Under the pieces are notes generated by a model that worked only from the letters and a program-made list of their open reading frames with translations, did not search any database and was not told the DNA's origin. From NCBI RefSeq assembly GCF_026212465.1, contig NC_080059.1:14019494-14083493 (forward strand): DNA of 64,000 bases, written 5' to 3'. A program made the translations under genes and the position numbers. This DNA is from Amaranthus tricolor (lineage: Eukaryota; Streptophyta; Magnoliopsida; Caryophyllales; Amaranthaceae). This document shows, one piece after another, positions 12,501 to 25,167 of this stretch. The first letter of the stretch is position 1. Every line of letters starts with the position of its first letter.

Positions 12501-12694
12501 GTCATCATTTATGAATTCCCCCCATTTTAAGGTGAATTTATATTATTTATTTTTAGTATTTATTTCTTATTTCGCCATTTTTATATTTTTTTTCTTAATT
12601 TTGGAAAAAATATAACTAATGATGTTAAATTTTGAAAAGAAAAATATATTTTTGATTTAAAACAATGACATATTTGTTTTTTACAGTCTTTTTA

Positions 12695-12864
<170 letters not shown>

Positions 12865-12927
12865 AAGCGTTTTAAAAATTTTAAAATCTACGTTTTGTGC
12901 TCGATCTTTGTGAAATTTGCTGATACC

Positions 12928-13170
12928 CGCAGAATTATTTGCTGTTTTGCCCTAATTAATTTTTTTTTACTAGAGATACACGCAGAATTATTTGCTGTTT
13001 TGCCGTGTACACGCAGAATCATCTCAGATAGGCTTTAGGTCACTGTAAAATTCCTCCCTAAATTCATGAAATTTTAAAGTAGTTTTGGCAGAATAATCTG
13101 ATATTTTGCCCGAATTTTTTGTACTTGGATTAGGGTTTATCTCACTGTATAATTCTTCCCTAAATTCATG
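12928..13170. repeat. Short local duplications in the AHL leader
   Basis: CGCAGAATTATTTGCTGTTT is at 12928 and exactly again at 12981 (53-bp offset), with a third partial match near 13011. TCACTGTA followed by CCCTAAATTCATG occurs at 13040 and again at 13142 (102-bp offset). Slippage or unequal exchange in the presumed leader intron is the simplest explanation. Confidence 0.65.
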
Positions 13171-13319
13171 GAATCAGAGTGTTCAACTTTTTCAGAAATT
13201 TCGACGATGCACATTGGTGGTTATTGCTCACCGAGATGTGTAATTCTGTAAGATGTGTAAATTTAAGTGGAATTTGACTGGAACTTAACATTATTTTGCA
13301 GGAAATTGAAGTGTGAAAA

Positions 13320-16300
13320 ATGTCGGGATCTGAGTTAGGATTGATGGATAATATTGGGATGCAGAAGTCGCCGGTGATAATGTCGCAGCCGGGAGTACAT
13401 AGCATGCAGATTAGTTTCGGTGCTGACGGTAATCCGGTCTATAAGCCGGTAACTGGTAATGGAAATGGCGAGGGAATGAACATTAACATGACAATGGGGG
13501 AGCCATTAAAGAAGAAGAGAGGTCGGCCTAGAAAGTATGCCCCAGAAGGTTCTGCTCCACCTCCTGTTCACGTGACAAAAAATCAACCGTGTTCTGGGGG
13601 GTTCTCTTTATCGCGACAGCAGCTATCGGAGGTGATTCCGGCTCAACATCAGGTTCAGCGGCAACACCAGCCGACACCACCTCCTCTGCACACTGTTTCT
13701 GTGGAGGTGGGATCATCGCCATCAAAAAAGGGTCGAGGAAGACCCCTTGGTTCTGGAAAAAAGAACCAAATGGATGCTGTTGGTGGTATGATTTCATTTT
13801 CAAATTTTGATTGGTTTTAGTTTCATTTGGATGGGATTGTTTTACTTTAATTTGAATTGGTTTTAGTTTCACTTGCTAGATAATTGAAGTGTGGATGAAT
13901 ACTTAGAGTAGGGGACTAAAGAATACTTATTTTTCCGGTGAATTCAATACATTTATATTATCCTTTTTTGTCAAGTTTTTAGTTGAGATTTGAAGAGAAT
14001 AATAAAATTTTTGAATTGTGTTGATAGAATGGAGAGAGGTTAAACACGTGAACGAGATTCCGTGAGACGGAATAATAAAAAATGCATACAATATCTAAGT
14101 GGATGGAGGGAATATGTAGAAGGAGCCAGGAGGTGTTATTGACTAGAGAATACTCTCCAGTTGGGGTTTGTGAATGTTGAAATCTGAGTTTAAGATGCTC
14201 TGGCAGTTGGGGGAAAGTTGCATCTTTGCCTTTGATCTCGCTCTGAATAGATATCTTCTTTAGGCCATTCACCTTATCTGATTTTCCCTCTTTCTTTATG
14301 TCTTCTCTATGAGGTGGCATAGAATCTGATTCATTTTACTTTTAATTATATCTCGAACCTATTTTAAGTTTTTCTTCTTTTTTTTTCTATTTGGAAAGTT
14401 TTCTTGACTTCTGCTAAATATTAAGATCAATTCGCTAAACTGTATTCAATTTAGTTGGGTTTTGGCTTAATGTTCAATAAACAATGAATTTGAAAGCAAT
14501 GGTAATAAAGACATCACTAGCTTTTAAATTCTTGATTGTGACATATTTTCCGTTCCGTAACTCTAAGCCCATTTTGCCTGTTGTTTTCTTTTAATTTGAT
14601 TTGCATGAGATCTTGTAAGTTGCAGATGCTTATATGATCTTATTTGCAGGTTCACCTGGAATTGGTTTTACTCCACATGTCATTACTGTCAATGCTGGCG
14701 AGGTCACTCATTATCTTCACTTTGTTTTAGTGAAAAAGTATAAAAATTTAAGTTAAGTAAATATTTGGTAGATGTTGCAATGCTATCTATGTGTGGACCT
14801 CTTAAGAAGGTCTTGCTGTACGATCTATGCTTAGAGTTGTGGCTTTTGTTTTGGTGTATCTCATGTTGGGTACTTACGCTATTTTTTTGGTATTTAAATA
14901 TATATTTTTTGTGAGTTCTTGGCCATTCTTATAAGGTGTGCATAATTCAAATACAAGGCCATGTAATTGCAATCGTAATCTTGATTTTGAACTATTGCAT
15001 TGAATTGCAAATCTTCCCAAAAAATTTTGAATCGATATTTTATAAAACCGTATTTTGTGTTGTTTCGAGGGATATTTCATGCTTTTGGCCGAAATTAGGC
15101 GTTACGATAACTAAATCACTCTCGTTACCACATCATTATGTCCGCCATCGCAATCACAACCGTTGCCATGACCGATGATGTATTTAGTAGGCAATAGTAA
15201 ATGACAATCCACATTCTTGAATAAATTTTTAGAAATGTGTGCAGCCGAGTAAACTTCTTAGTCATGCTCTTCCCCTCCATTTTATTCTATATTTTTTACG
15301 AGTTATTTGCTCTTCTTTTTTGTTCGTTCTCAAAAAAACAAAGATTTATAGTTTTTTGGTTTCAGGTAATGGATTATGGTAACTCTTCCAAGTCATTTGC
15401 CCTTATTTATGTAAAGTTACAAATGATGTTTACAATCAAAACTCACTCAACTCTAACCTCTTTCTCCTTACTTATTACAAGGACAATGCTGCGTATATTC
15501 GGTCACGTGAACCCCGCTAAGGGGGAATCAAATTGGGTAATGGCATGTTGTTTGCACTACTTCTTTGCTTGAAATATGTAATTAGGCTCAGGCATGCGAC
15601 CATGTTCTATTCCAGTTATGCTCATGACTCGTAGCTGCTCCCATAGATAAACCAGATTTGCTGTAACTCTGCACTAGATTCAAGTTTCGCTCAAGATTTA
15701 TTAGTTTTCTGATTTATGTACCTACTCTGAAGCTGCTTTTTTCTTGGCCATCAGGATGTAGCTTCTAGGATCATGTCATTTTCTCAAAGTGGTCCAAGGG
15801 CTATCTGCATTCTTTCTGCAATTGGTACTATATCAAACGTGACCATTCGTCAGTCGGCGACCTGTGGAGGATCTGTGACATATGAGGTTTCATAATGCTT
15901 TTATACGCTTTCATTCTACTATATGGACCTGGATAGCATAAAACATGTTCGTAAACTTGTTAGTTTCTCAAATTGTGCTCTCCATCATTTGGAAAATGAT
16001 TGTGGATGCTTTGTGAATTTAGACAATAGAAAAGCATGATCACGGTTGTGAATGCAATAGTGGCCGTGTTGTTGAACAGGCATCTTGCTGGCTTATAACA
16101 CCCTTCTTGACTATTGCGTCTTAGATTACCAACTTAATAAAGATCTGTTTTCCACTGTAATTCAAGGTTTTTTGTTAGGTCTTTCTAGATTTCAGCTTAA
16201 ATTTTACCTTTTACTTGGTTCAAATAACGGATTATATGGCTTATATGGTAAAATAATTGCTTATAACAGATGTTATATAATGTTTTAAGTTGCACTAAAA

Positions 16301-19300
16301 ATGACTAGTTCAAAATCCTTTTTGGTAAAATAACTGCTGTTGTATGATAGAATTGCTACATTTTTTATTCCATGATTGAGCTGAAGAATCTTCATTTTGA
16401 ACCAAAATTGTATAGCTTTTTTCACATAATAATCAAGTTGGACACTTGGACATGTATTGTAGTCGGACGCAAGTACCGAAGTCTGAGTAACATAGGCTGG
16501 ATATAGTAACTTCTGCATATTGACAAGTGACAATATCTGAGCTGCTTTTAAGATTTTCTCAGCAGTTTGAATGTTTTGAGCTGCATTTGTTCTGTATTCA
16601 TAAAGTGATTGATGAATCATATTATACCACACTGCAGCCGATGGTAAATTTGACTGTTGGTTGTTAGACCCTTGTTCGAGCACTGAGTGCTGGCTGTTCT
16701 TTCACAAAAATCTCAGAATATCTAAAGTCAAATGCTGAGTTTATAATTACTCCCTCCGTTTCTTGAAGTTCCCATTTGCCATTTTGGGTTGTTCCATTTG
16801 TTGTTACCATAAAGAATCTTTCTATTTATATTACAAATTTTAGACAAAAGTAATCTTTTTCAACCTCATTTTAATATTTTAATAGTGCTTATGGTCACCC
16901 ACATATATTCCACTAACTTCATTTTAACATTTTTATATTCCTTATAGTTTCCACATGTTTTCCGCTAACTTTATAAAAATATTTTTTTATTAGTTGTGGC
17001 CTCCATATTTTTTCAAATACTTGTTTTTTTTTAACGTTTATGATTCTCACTTTTCTTCCATCAAATTTATTATTCAATAAAATAATTCATCTACTACCTA
17101 AAGGATTCTATTTTTCTTAATTCATGTGAACATTCTTTGTGGAAACTTCATTAAGGAACGGAGGGAGTATTATTTTTTTATCATAATCCAAATCATAAGA
17201 ATTTTTGTGCACCTGCACCCTAATGCTGAAGGGAAACATCAATTTACTGCATGTGTAAAAAGCAGATTGTTTTCCGACCTAAGTCTGAAAAAGAGCAGAA
17301 AGTTCTTTTATCATTAATACCCAAATTCATTTCCTTGAATAAACTCAGTAACAGATTGTTATGCACCAATCAGGATCTACACTAAATGAATTATATGTGT
17401 GATATTCAGTATTTTGTTAAAAACAATTTCTCACAAATCAGTGTGATGGGTCACAAATGAGAGATATGTTGAAATTAATTATTCTACGAATAAGTTTATT
17501 CTTATGAGCACCAAATTCTGCTGATACAGGAGCCAAACTGCGAATTCTGTTTAATTTTTATTTAGTGCTTCAATATGAGATTATTAGTGATGTATGCTAT
17601 CTGTTTGATTTCTATTAGCTTGGGCTTATTGAGGCAATATTAGTGGTAGGAACTTCCCTTAGTTTACATTTTACTTGCTGTTAAAAATGAATACACTTGT
17701 TTTCTTTACAGAGTGATTTGTTATCTATAAAATTTGATGTTCTGCAATCCATAACTATGAGCTGTTGATTTGTGTTCTTTTTGGGCTCATTTAAAGCATC
17801 ATAGTTATGTAATATGCTATAACTTTTAGGACCTTAATCTGTGGGTTTTATAATAATTCTTCGGGTAGTAGACTCTAGCTGATCTGCTGATTTTTGTGTT
17901 ACATCAAAGCTTACTGAATCCTCCATCTTAGCTCTTTGTTTTTTTTATTCCTTCTATCTCCAACTGCAGGGGCGGTTTGAAATTTTGTCGCTCTCAGGGT
18001 CCTTCATGCTTGCAGATAGTGGTGGTCCACAAAGCAGAAGTGGTGGTTTAAGTGTCTCCTTAGCAGGGAGCGATGGCCGTGTCTTTGGTGGTGGTGTTGC
18101 CGGTCTCTTGATTGCTGAATCCCCGGTACAGGTTTGACATCTATTTTCACTTTCCTTTCTCTTTATAAGGGAAAATTTTCTACTTCATTGTAGTGTCTTG
18201 TTGTGTGAATGGTCTTGGTTGATGTTGGACTCAAGTTATTTGTGGGCTTAGATGAACTTGAATCTATCATGCGAGTCTTTGAAATGACAAAATAGGCGCG
18301 TGGGACTTGATGGATGTCGTCACAGTTGGTCTTGAATTATACCGTTCCAATCTATATGCATGGGCATGAAGGATGGCACCCCAGATAGATCAAATTAGCT
18401 AGACTAGCTGAACCATGAGCCAAGTTGTATTAATTTCAAGCCTCAACAATAAACTAATTGGTAGGATTCGTCCATGAGAAGCTTGGATGAGTTATACCAT
18501 TCTTTATGAGCTTTTAGATACATTACCATGGAAAAAAACCGCGATCACAAATGTGTTTGCGAAAATGGTCGGTGGTGTTGCGAAAAATGGCTATTAACAG
18601 AGTAATAACGCGAATTGTGATCGATGCGGAGTGAATTTTTCAAAAAATATATAATGGGATTTAACATCGCAACAAGTGTCAAACATGTTATATAACTGGC
18701 GTTAGGTAACTTGACACTTTTTATTCCATGTCAACTACAGATCAATTTACAAGACCTTTTAACATTGATTCTATATAATTCTGTTTTATAATTGAACCAC
18801 AGGTGGTCCACAATTCAAATACGAATATGCAAAATTGAAATAAAAGATAGTTTTTTAACAACTAACTTAAAACTATTGAATTCCATGTTCATTACGATTT
18901 AACATTGTGGCTAATTTTTCCTATGTTGTAAAGCAATCTTCTTAATGTAAAGTTGGTTTAAAATTTGCTTCTGAAACAGCTGAGTTCTTCTAGGTTGTGT
19001 TTGCTAAATCATATGCCTTTTTTTTTATTTATGTGAAATTGCACATGATGTTTGCTTTCAAGGGTCAATTAGAAACAACCTCTTCGTTAGTCTTATCACT
19101 AACAAGGTTGAGGTTGGTTGCATACATGCGATCCTTTTAGATTCCAACCTAGGTGGGATCCACTTAATCGTGTTAGAGTAAATGAAATGTTGTTTGCTAA
19201 ACAGAAGTTTGAGGTTTTTAATGTGACCAATTGTAGTGCTTGCTAGAAGCTCAAGCCTTCAAAATCAAAATAATGTATGAGAAAACCCAGAAATATATCA

Positions 19301-21484
19301 AGTATCAACCAATATATTATGAAGGCTGAAAACACAGAAGCAAACAGCAGATAAGCGGAATTGAGGAAGGAAGATAGCTCATAAGAAGGAAGATTGAACC
19401 TTTTGCCAGCCTTTTTGGTTCTGTGGACGCTTGAATTGTATCAGCTTCACCTTCTTTTGCTTCCTTCTCCACCCCCTTGCTATCGCAGCATCTGGACTTT
19501 ATAATGAGCCAATGAGAGGCTTTGGCATTGTATATAAATAAACATATTGGTTTGGCTTAAGCTTTCACAATTTGTTGTAGAAAAAGTGATGCAGGTGCAT
19601 CTAAAACAAATTTCCATGGAGCCCAATTTAAAGGATTGCTAGCAACAAATATTTTACGAGTATTGCTCATACAAAACACCGAATGATTTGAGAATGAACA
19701 ACAAATAAAGGGGATTTTTTAACCATGAAAAAAGCTCACCTAGTTGCTTAGGTTTTCTACCCATGAAGAAAGCTCACCTACTTGCTTAAGCTATTAGCTT
19801 ACTTATCCTATGGTTAAGTAACCTCCTAAGCACCTCTATGTGTTGTCTTCTTTACTCATCAAAGCTACCTTATAGCTTAGGTTAGGTGGCACAAGTTAAG
19901 ACATGGAAGGACACAAATTGAAAAAGGAAGCTGCCAACCAAAAAGGATGATTTACAACACATCTTCTTAGCATTTTCTTATTATTTCCTTCCTCTTAAGT
20001 TTTCCTTTAGTGTTAAGTAATTTTACCTATAAATAGCCATGTATGTTTCATTGTGAAATCAGAATTTTGAGAGTGAAATACAAGCATTGTGCTTAGAGTA
20101 AACTTAGTTTACATGTGTTTAGAGCATTTGGGTCTTTTATGAGAACAAGTGTTGTGTCCAAAAATCTTAATACCTTTATCAATATAAAAACAAGTCTTTA
20201 TATTGTGGTGGTTTAAGTACTAGCTTAACTTGTTGAGAAGTGTTCCGCTTTGAGAGTTATACTAGTTTCAAATACAAATCGTGTGTAGCAACCTTAGCGA
20301 GTCTAGAGAAATATTATTGCATCAGTCCCTTTAACCATCCTTTGTTTATCATTATAACCGAAACACAAATAGACCATCACACCCTAAACCTTACGCATCA
20401 AAAAGGTTTTCATCTCTGCTTTCTAGTTTTATCAGAAAACAGAAATTTGAAAAAGGGAAAATCTGCATGTCACTGGAAAATAACTTATCTTGAATCTTGC
20501 TAGTTTTCGTTTGTGTACCTCTATACTTCTCTCTCCAGAAAAGTTTATATCTTTGAATTGTTGTTCTTCTATGCTTTTATTGATTAACTTGGGATGTGTT
20601 GTGTAACCAAGTTAAAGGATGACAAACATACATGAGAAAGCTTTTGCCTGAACACTCTTAAGAGATATGGTCCATTTTTACGGTGTTCGTAAAAATTTAG
20701 ATTTACTAATGGCTATCTCACTATTGCTCATACTTTAAAGATCATACTCCCTCCGTTCCTTAAAGAAGTTTCCAATTTTCATTTTGAGTGTTTCATTTGT
20801 TGTTCCCATAAAATATCTACATCACAAATTTTGGACAAAAATAATATTGCTCATTCTCATTTTAATATTTTATAATGCTTATGGTCCCCACATATCTTTC
20901 ACTAATTTCATTTTAATATTTTTATATTCCTTATGGTCCCAACATGTTTCTTACTAACTCTCGAAAAATATTTTTTTATTAGTTGTGGTCCTCATATTTT
21001 TTTCACTATCTTTCTTTTAATATTATTTTAATATTTATGGTCTCTATTTTTCCCCAATCAATTTTATTATTCAATAAAATAATATTTTCACTATCTAAAA
21101 CATTTTATTTTTTTAAAATTTCAGTGAACATTCCTTATGGGAATTTTATTAAAGAACGGAGCAAATAGTATTCTAATCAAATCTGAACAAACCACTAAGC
21201 AGATTTGATTGATGTACACTAAGCAGATTTGATAGTAGCTCTCTTGTGTGTGGCAGGTTATCGTGGGCAGTTTTATTGCAGAAAATCGGAGAGAACAAAA
21301 GATTGGTAATCTCACTGAACCGTTCACTCCGGGCAGGCCTCACGCTGCAGCTGGACCAACAGGGCCCAGCAGCCCAACATCGCGAGGGACTTTAAGTGAA
21401 TCTTCGGGTGGACCTGGAAGCCCACTTAATCAAAGTACAGGAGCTGTTACTTCAGTTGACATGTCAAGCCTTCCATGGAAGTAA
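13320..21484 (+). CDS. AT-hook motif nuclear-localized protein, Type II AHL (AHL10-like), 5 coding exons
   Basis: Coding exons are 13320-13785, 14650-14702, 15755-15886, 17970-18131 and 21257-21484 (TAA). All junctions are GT-AG, the frame is continuous, and the product is 346 aa. The first donor could also be after 13782; both choices keep frame, but GTATGA at 13786 is the better donor. The protein has two AT-hooks (RGRP at residues 67-70 and 139-142), the minor-groove DNA-binding motif. A PPC/DUF296 domain follows from about residue 162 (FTPHVITV) through [12 protein letters not shown] (218-229) to about 280; it mediates AHL oligomers and partner binding. The C-terminus is Ser/Pro/Gly-rich and ends in PWK. 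Two hooks plus an intron-rich structure fit the clade-B Type II AHLs. The start MSGSE and tail SRGTxSESS resemble Arabidopsis AHL10. The protein should act in the nucleus as a chromatin or transcription regulator. Introns 3 and 4 are large and carry MITEs. No break in the coding sequence was seen. Confidence 0.93.
16440..16500. repeat. Degraded copy of the GTTACTCGGACT palindromic repeat
   Basis: CACTTGGACATG, then AGTCGGACGCAAGTACCGAAGTCTGAGTAACATA, matches the right arm of the unit at 1319-1418. It lies in AHL intron 3 and shows no function. Confidence 0.4.
16750..17167 (+). mobile_element. Stowaway-like MITE in AHL intron 3
   Basis: The 418-bp unit starts CTCCCTCCGTTTCTT and ends AAGGAACGGAGGGAG, with TA on both sides (16748-16749, 17168-17169), the target duplication of Tc1/mariner-type MITEs. 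The body aligns along its length with the unit at 20747-21168 and with the disrupted copy at about 25098-26556. It encodes no protein. It was probably mobilised by a mariner-type transposase. Confidence 0.8.
18132..20740. other. Large intron 4 of the AHL gene, with repeat debris
   Basis: The intron between the fourth and fifth coding exons is 3.1 kb. Apart from the MITE at 20747 it carries an LTR-like stretch (about 19.58-20.48 kb) and degraded repeats, among them CGATCACAAATG/AATTGTGATCG pieces near 18540-18620. No exon-like frame interrupts it. Confidence 0.6.
19580..20480 (+). mobile_element. Possible solo LTR remnant (copia-like) in AHL intron 4
   Basis: The region has the layout of an LTR promoter in plus orientation: a TATA-type box CTATAAATAG near 20029, then AGAGTGAAATACAAGCATTG and a region rich in TTGTG, resembling Ty1/copia LTR R-U5 sequence. 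The ends and target duplication could not be fixed, so the coordinates are approximate. Confidence 0.35.
20747..21168 (+). mobile_element. Second copy of the ~420-bp Stowaway-like MITE, AHL intron 4
   Basis: The left end is CTCCCTCCGTTCCTT after TA (20745-20746). The right end, AAAGAACGGAGCAAATAG, is followed by TA (21169-21170) and is more mutated. The orientation and body match the copy in intron 3, including CATTTGTTGTT and GTGAACATTC-type blocks. The right end lies about 90 bp upstream of the last AHL exon. Confidence 0.75.
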
Positions 21485-22422
21485 ACATATGCTGCTGCAT
21501 TTTCGCACCAACTGTATTTGAATTGGCATGGTCGGGACTCCGGACAGGTCATCTTGAGTAGTTTTGACTTCCGTCACAATGTTGGTATTTCTGTTGTGTA
21601 ATTAAAGCCTTTGTGTAGATCAAAGCTTTGACATTGTTGTGTAGATCAAGGATCCAGTATTCTGTCTTGTTTGACTGGCCCGAGACTGGAGAGTGACTAG
21701 TTACTAGTTGTAGATGTCACAGGCATGCGATCTGGTAGTCTAGGTAAAACCTAGTTCATGGGGTTGGAAATTCAGGTCATATGTCAGCAGTGCTTTAACT
21801 ATTGTTTATATTATAGTAATTCCTGTTCCTGTATTTATTTTAGAACATCAACCGCGATGATCGTTTTAGCATTTCTGAGGGAGGAATTCAGGTCATATGC
21901 TCACTTCGATGCAACTGATATATTTTAATAGTTATAACTAGGCTGTTATCTTTATGTAAACAAGGAAATTATGTTTCCTTGGTTAATTTGTTGTCTAGCT
22001 CCTTTTGCACTTCCTTATTCCCATTGCCATCCTAGAGATGGCCAAGTTACGGGTTGAACTTGAACTACACCTGGAGCCAGAAAGATTTGATTTAAAATCA
22101 GCTCGGATTGTGCAACCATCGACAAAGATTCTGAAAATAAGACAGCTCCGAAAACAGTATGGAAGGCTTCAAAATCGGCGTTGTGATGAACCTAACACTT
22201 ACTGTCGTAAGAAAATTAAAAGAAGCCATATTTGAGTACAAAACTACAAAACAATTAAAGTAAAAATCTGCAATAAGTAGTGTTACATATACCATATTCA
22301 ATAGGAGAAGCATTTCTCATAACTAATGTTGAATACTTTTTGCGTTATTTAATTTGCACCATATGACAAAAAGTTCATATATTTCAGCTATTTGTTAAAA
22401 ACTCAAAGCAATAGAGGAAGTA
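21485..22422. other. Convergent intergenic region between the AHL and SDR genes
   Basis: This stretch holds the 3' flank of the AHL gene and, on the other strand, that of the SDR gene. There is no convincing ORF; the 76-codon frame near 22005 is not protein-like. Because the genes converge, both 3' UTRs must end in these 938 bp. No strong poly(A) signal could be singled out. Confidence 0.55.
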
Positions 22423-25129
22423 TTAGTTTGACAACAATTTTTCAGTGTTTTGTTCAGTCTTAGGCCCTGCCCTCTTCAACAGAAGACGCAATGAAAATGT
22501 TGCAAGTAGTAGAGTTTGCCAAAACCAACCCTTTGCATTTGTACGGTCGACTTTCTTGGCTAAGAACCACGCAAATGTGGCTTCGGATGTATGTGCAACT
22601 GCAACAATACTAGAAAATATTTGAATATTCCTTGTAGATCGGAAAATGAAGAGAGCTATGTCATTAAGGAGAGTTATAGGACCAACGTTAGGTAAGAAAT
22701 TGATAGCAAAGAGACCAGACAATCCACACACACAAAATATCCATGGATAAATCGAAGGACAATCTAGACTGTTCTTTTTTTGATGTCGCCAATAAGAAAT
22801 CATGATTGACATGCCTTCCTGTGGGCTCACCCTTGGAACATATCCCAACTCTTCTCTAGCTTTCTTCTGACAGAAATAATGAGTTACACCCACCTATTAC
22901 ATGCATATTTTTTAAGTTAGCACCAATATACTATTAAGTAATCATTGACATTGTATATACACTAATTGACTTTTATTTACTCAATTTGTTTGTTAGCTTT
23001 TTGTTGTTGACATGCTGATCGGTTAAATAGTTTTTTGGCAAATACCTATTAAGCTCGTATAAAGTAAAATGAAATAGCTGCTATGGACATATTCTTTTCA
23101 CTTGCTTTTGGCTTTTGATCCATTCTTTATTCAATAGATACCCAACAACCAAATTACTATATTGCCACATATCTTGCTTAACAGTTGCTTATATACCTAG
23201 CTTAACGACCAACAAAATTACTTAATGTTGTAAACTAGTTAAACAAGCCAACTGAATTAGCCAACAAACAACAATCAATAGTCAAACACCTCAAACTGAT
23301 ACAAAGGCATAAACAAGGGGCACTTAAATGAGGATACCTGGTATACATCTGCAGGAAGAATCAATGGCTGAGGAAGCCAAGAGACATTGAGAAATGGGTA
23401 TAAAATGGTGTAGAAAACCCAACATATCTTTCCAAATGCAAAAGCACAGGGTACAGTCAATGAAGCTCCTGGCTGGCCATACTCAAGGCTGTCTAACAAA
23501 GGTTGGATGAACTCAAAGGTATTAACTGGGAACCCTGTATCAATTCATAGTCAAATCAGAACAAACTTATTGACATAACAGTTTACCTTATAGAATAGAA
23601 CACCAAGAGAAAATAGTTCACTCATAAAAAGATGAAAATTTATTGGCTAACACTAATATCCCACCCCGATACTGTTAAAGATCTGAGTTTGGAAATTAGC
23701 CTAAAATGAAGTGCCAGAGTCTCACACCCATGTCAAAATATCAAGGATTAAAACGAGGAGTCCATATGAAGGAAGCTACTTAAGTACATGATATCATACC
23801 GTCTGAGATAAAGTACGAGTTTCCAGCAGCAATTGGATGGTTTTCTTTGTCAGGAAATTCATGTAAGAGTCCCATAGAGGCTAATAGAAGACCATGAACA
23901 AGATTATCCACATAAATCCAGTCTGTTTTAACACTTGAATCACCAACTTTGAATAGCAGCAAACGTAACTTTGCATAATTTATTATCCATGGGAAGGTCT
24001 TCACTTCACCTGCTCCATACACAGCAGCAGGTCGAACTGCACAGGTATACAGACATCCACCATTCTCCCTGCATGCCAATGTAAACAATTATGCTATTTT
24101 AAAGACCCATCAAGAAAGCGGATTAAGCTAATGGTTAGAGCCTCAAGATATGATGAAAACGTACTTTCTCTGTATTTTAATAGTTGCTACAGTTTCTGTA
24201 GCAAGTACTGTTCATCAACTGATCTTATTTGGTATATATTTCTACATATATAATGTAAAACATAGTTAAGTGGGATTATCTTTGATTCGTCTTAATGCAT
24301 ATTTTCATAATATTAATTTATTAGAATTTTTTATGATATGAATTAAAGATATCAAAGATTAAAATCGTGCATTGGATATCCTAAAAATAGAAATTTAGCA
24401 ACTATTAAAAACCAGAGGAAGTATATTCTATTATACTTTCTTATACGAGAGTCAATTGGGCTGAAACTATGGCGTTGACTTCTGATACCATGTCAAAAGA
24501 CCATTTCAACGTTTCAAAGTTTGAACTTTGCAACATAATTGCATCACCTGAATGGTTTAGCATTGTAGCTGAGGACTAGGCGTTCTGCAAAAGCTTTACT
24601 ACGAGCGTAGGGACTAATATGTTGATGTGGAGGAATATAAGGGAGATTTTCATCACCATTTACAATCTCTTTTCCTCCAAAAACAACATTATAAGTACTT
24701 ACATAAACAAGCCTTTTGATCTTAAATTCCAGACAGACATCTAATATGATTCGAGTTCCCTCAATATTGACCTCATGGATTCGACGAGTTTGAAGCATTT
24801 CTTTGCCTGAATTACCAAATGAAGCAATATGGAAAACACAGTCTGCCCCTTGTAGAGCTGTCTTAACATTCTCTTCATGAGTAATATCCCCTGAGACAAC
24901 ACAAAACAGATCATATTTTAGAGTAAATGTTGCAAGTTCTTTGTATTTAGGCAAAAGGTAAATTAGGACAGGGGCAACAATGACCATACCTCATTGTAAC
25001 ACCAACAGGAAATAGGAATACTAAAACTGTTGAATCTGAAGTATTGTTTAGTACAACAAAAGTTTTTATTTATGGACCCTCAACTTTATACAAATACTTT
25101 AAGCCTTTTCTTTAAGAAGTTACCATTTG

Positions 25130-25167
<38 letters not shown>

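Noticed and set aside
13528..13872. Minus-strand 114-codon frame over AHL exon 1
   Set aside because: It is a shadow of the AHL coding exon, which has clear AT-hooks on the plus strand.
22005..22235. 76-codon frame between the two host genes
   Set aside because: It has no start context, motif or splice partner and lies in the 3' flanks of both genes.
24900..25020. A small extra exon of the SDR gene near the GTTGGTGTTACAATGAG segment
   Set aside because: It gives stops in the required frame, whereas joining 26590 directly to 24890 keeps the frame and the family alignment.
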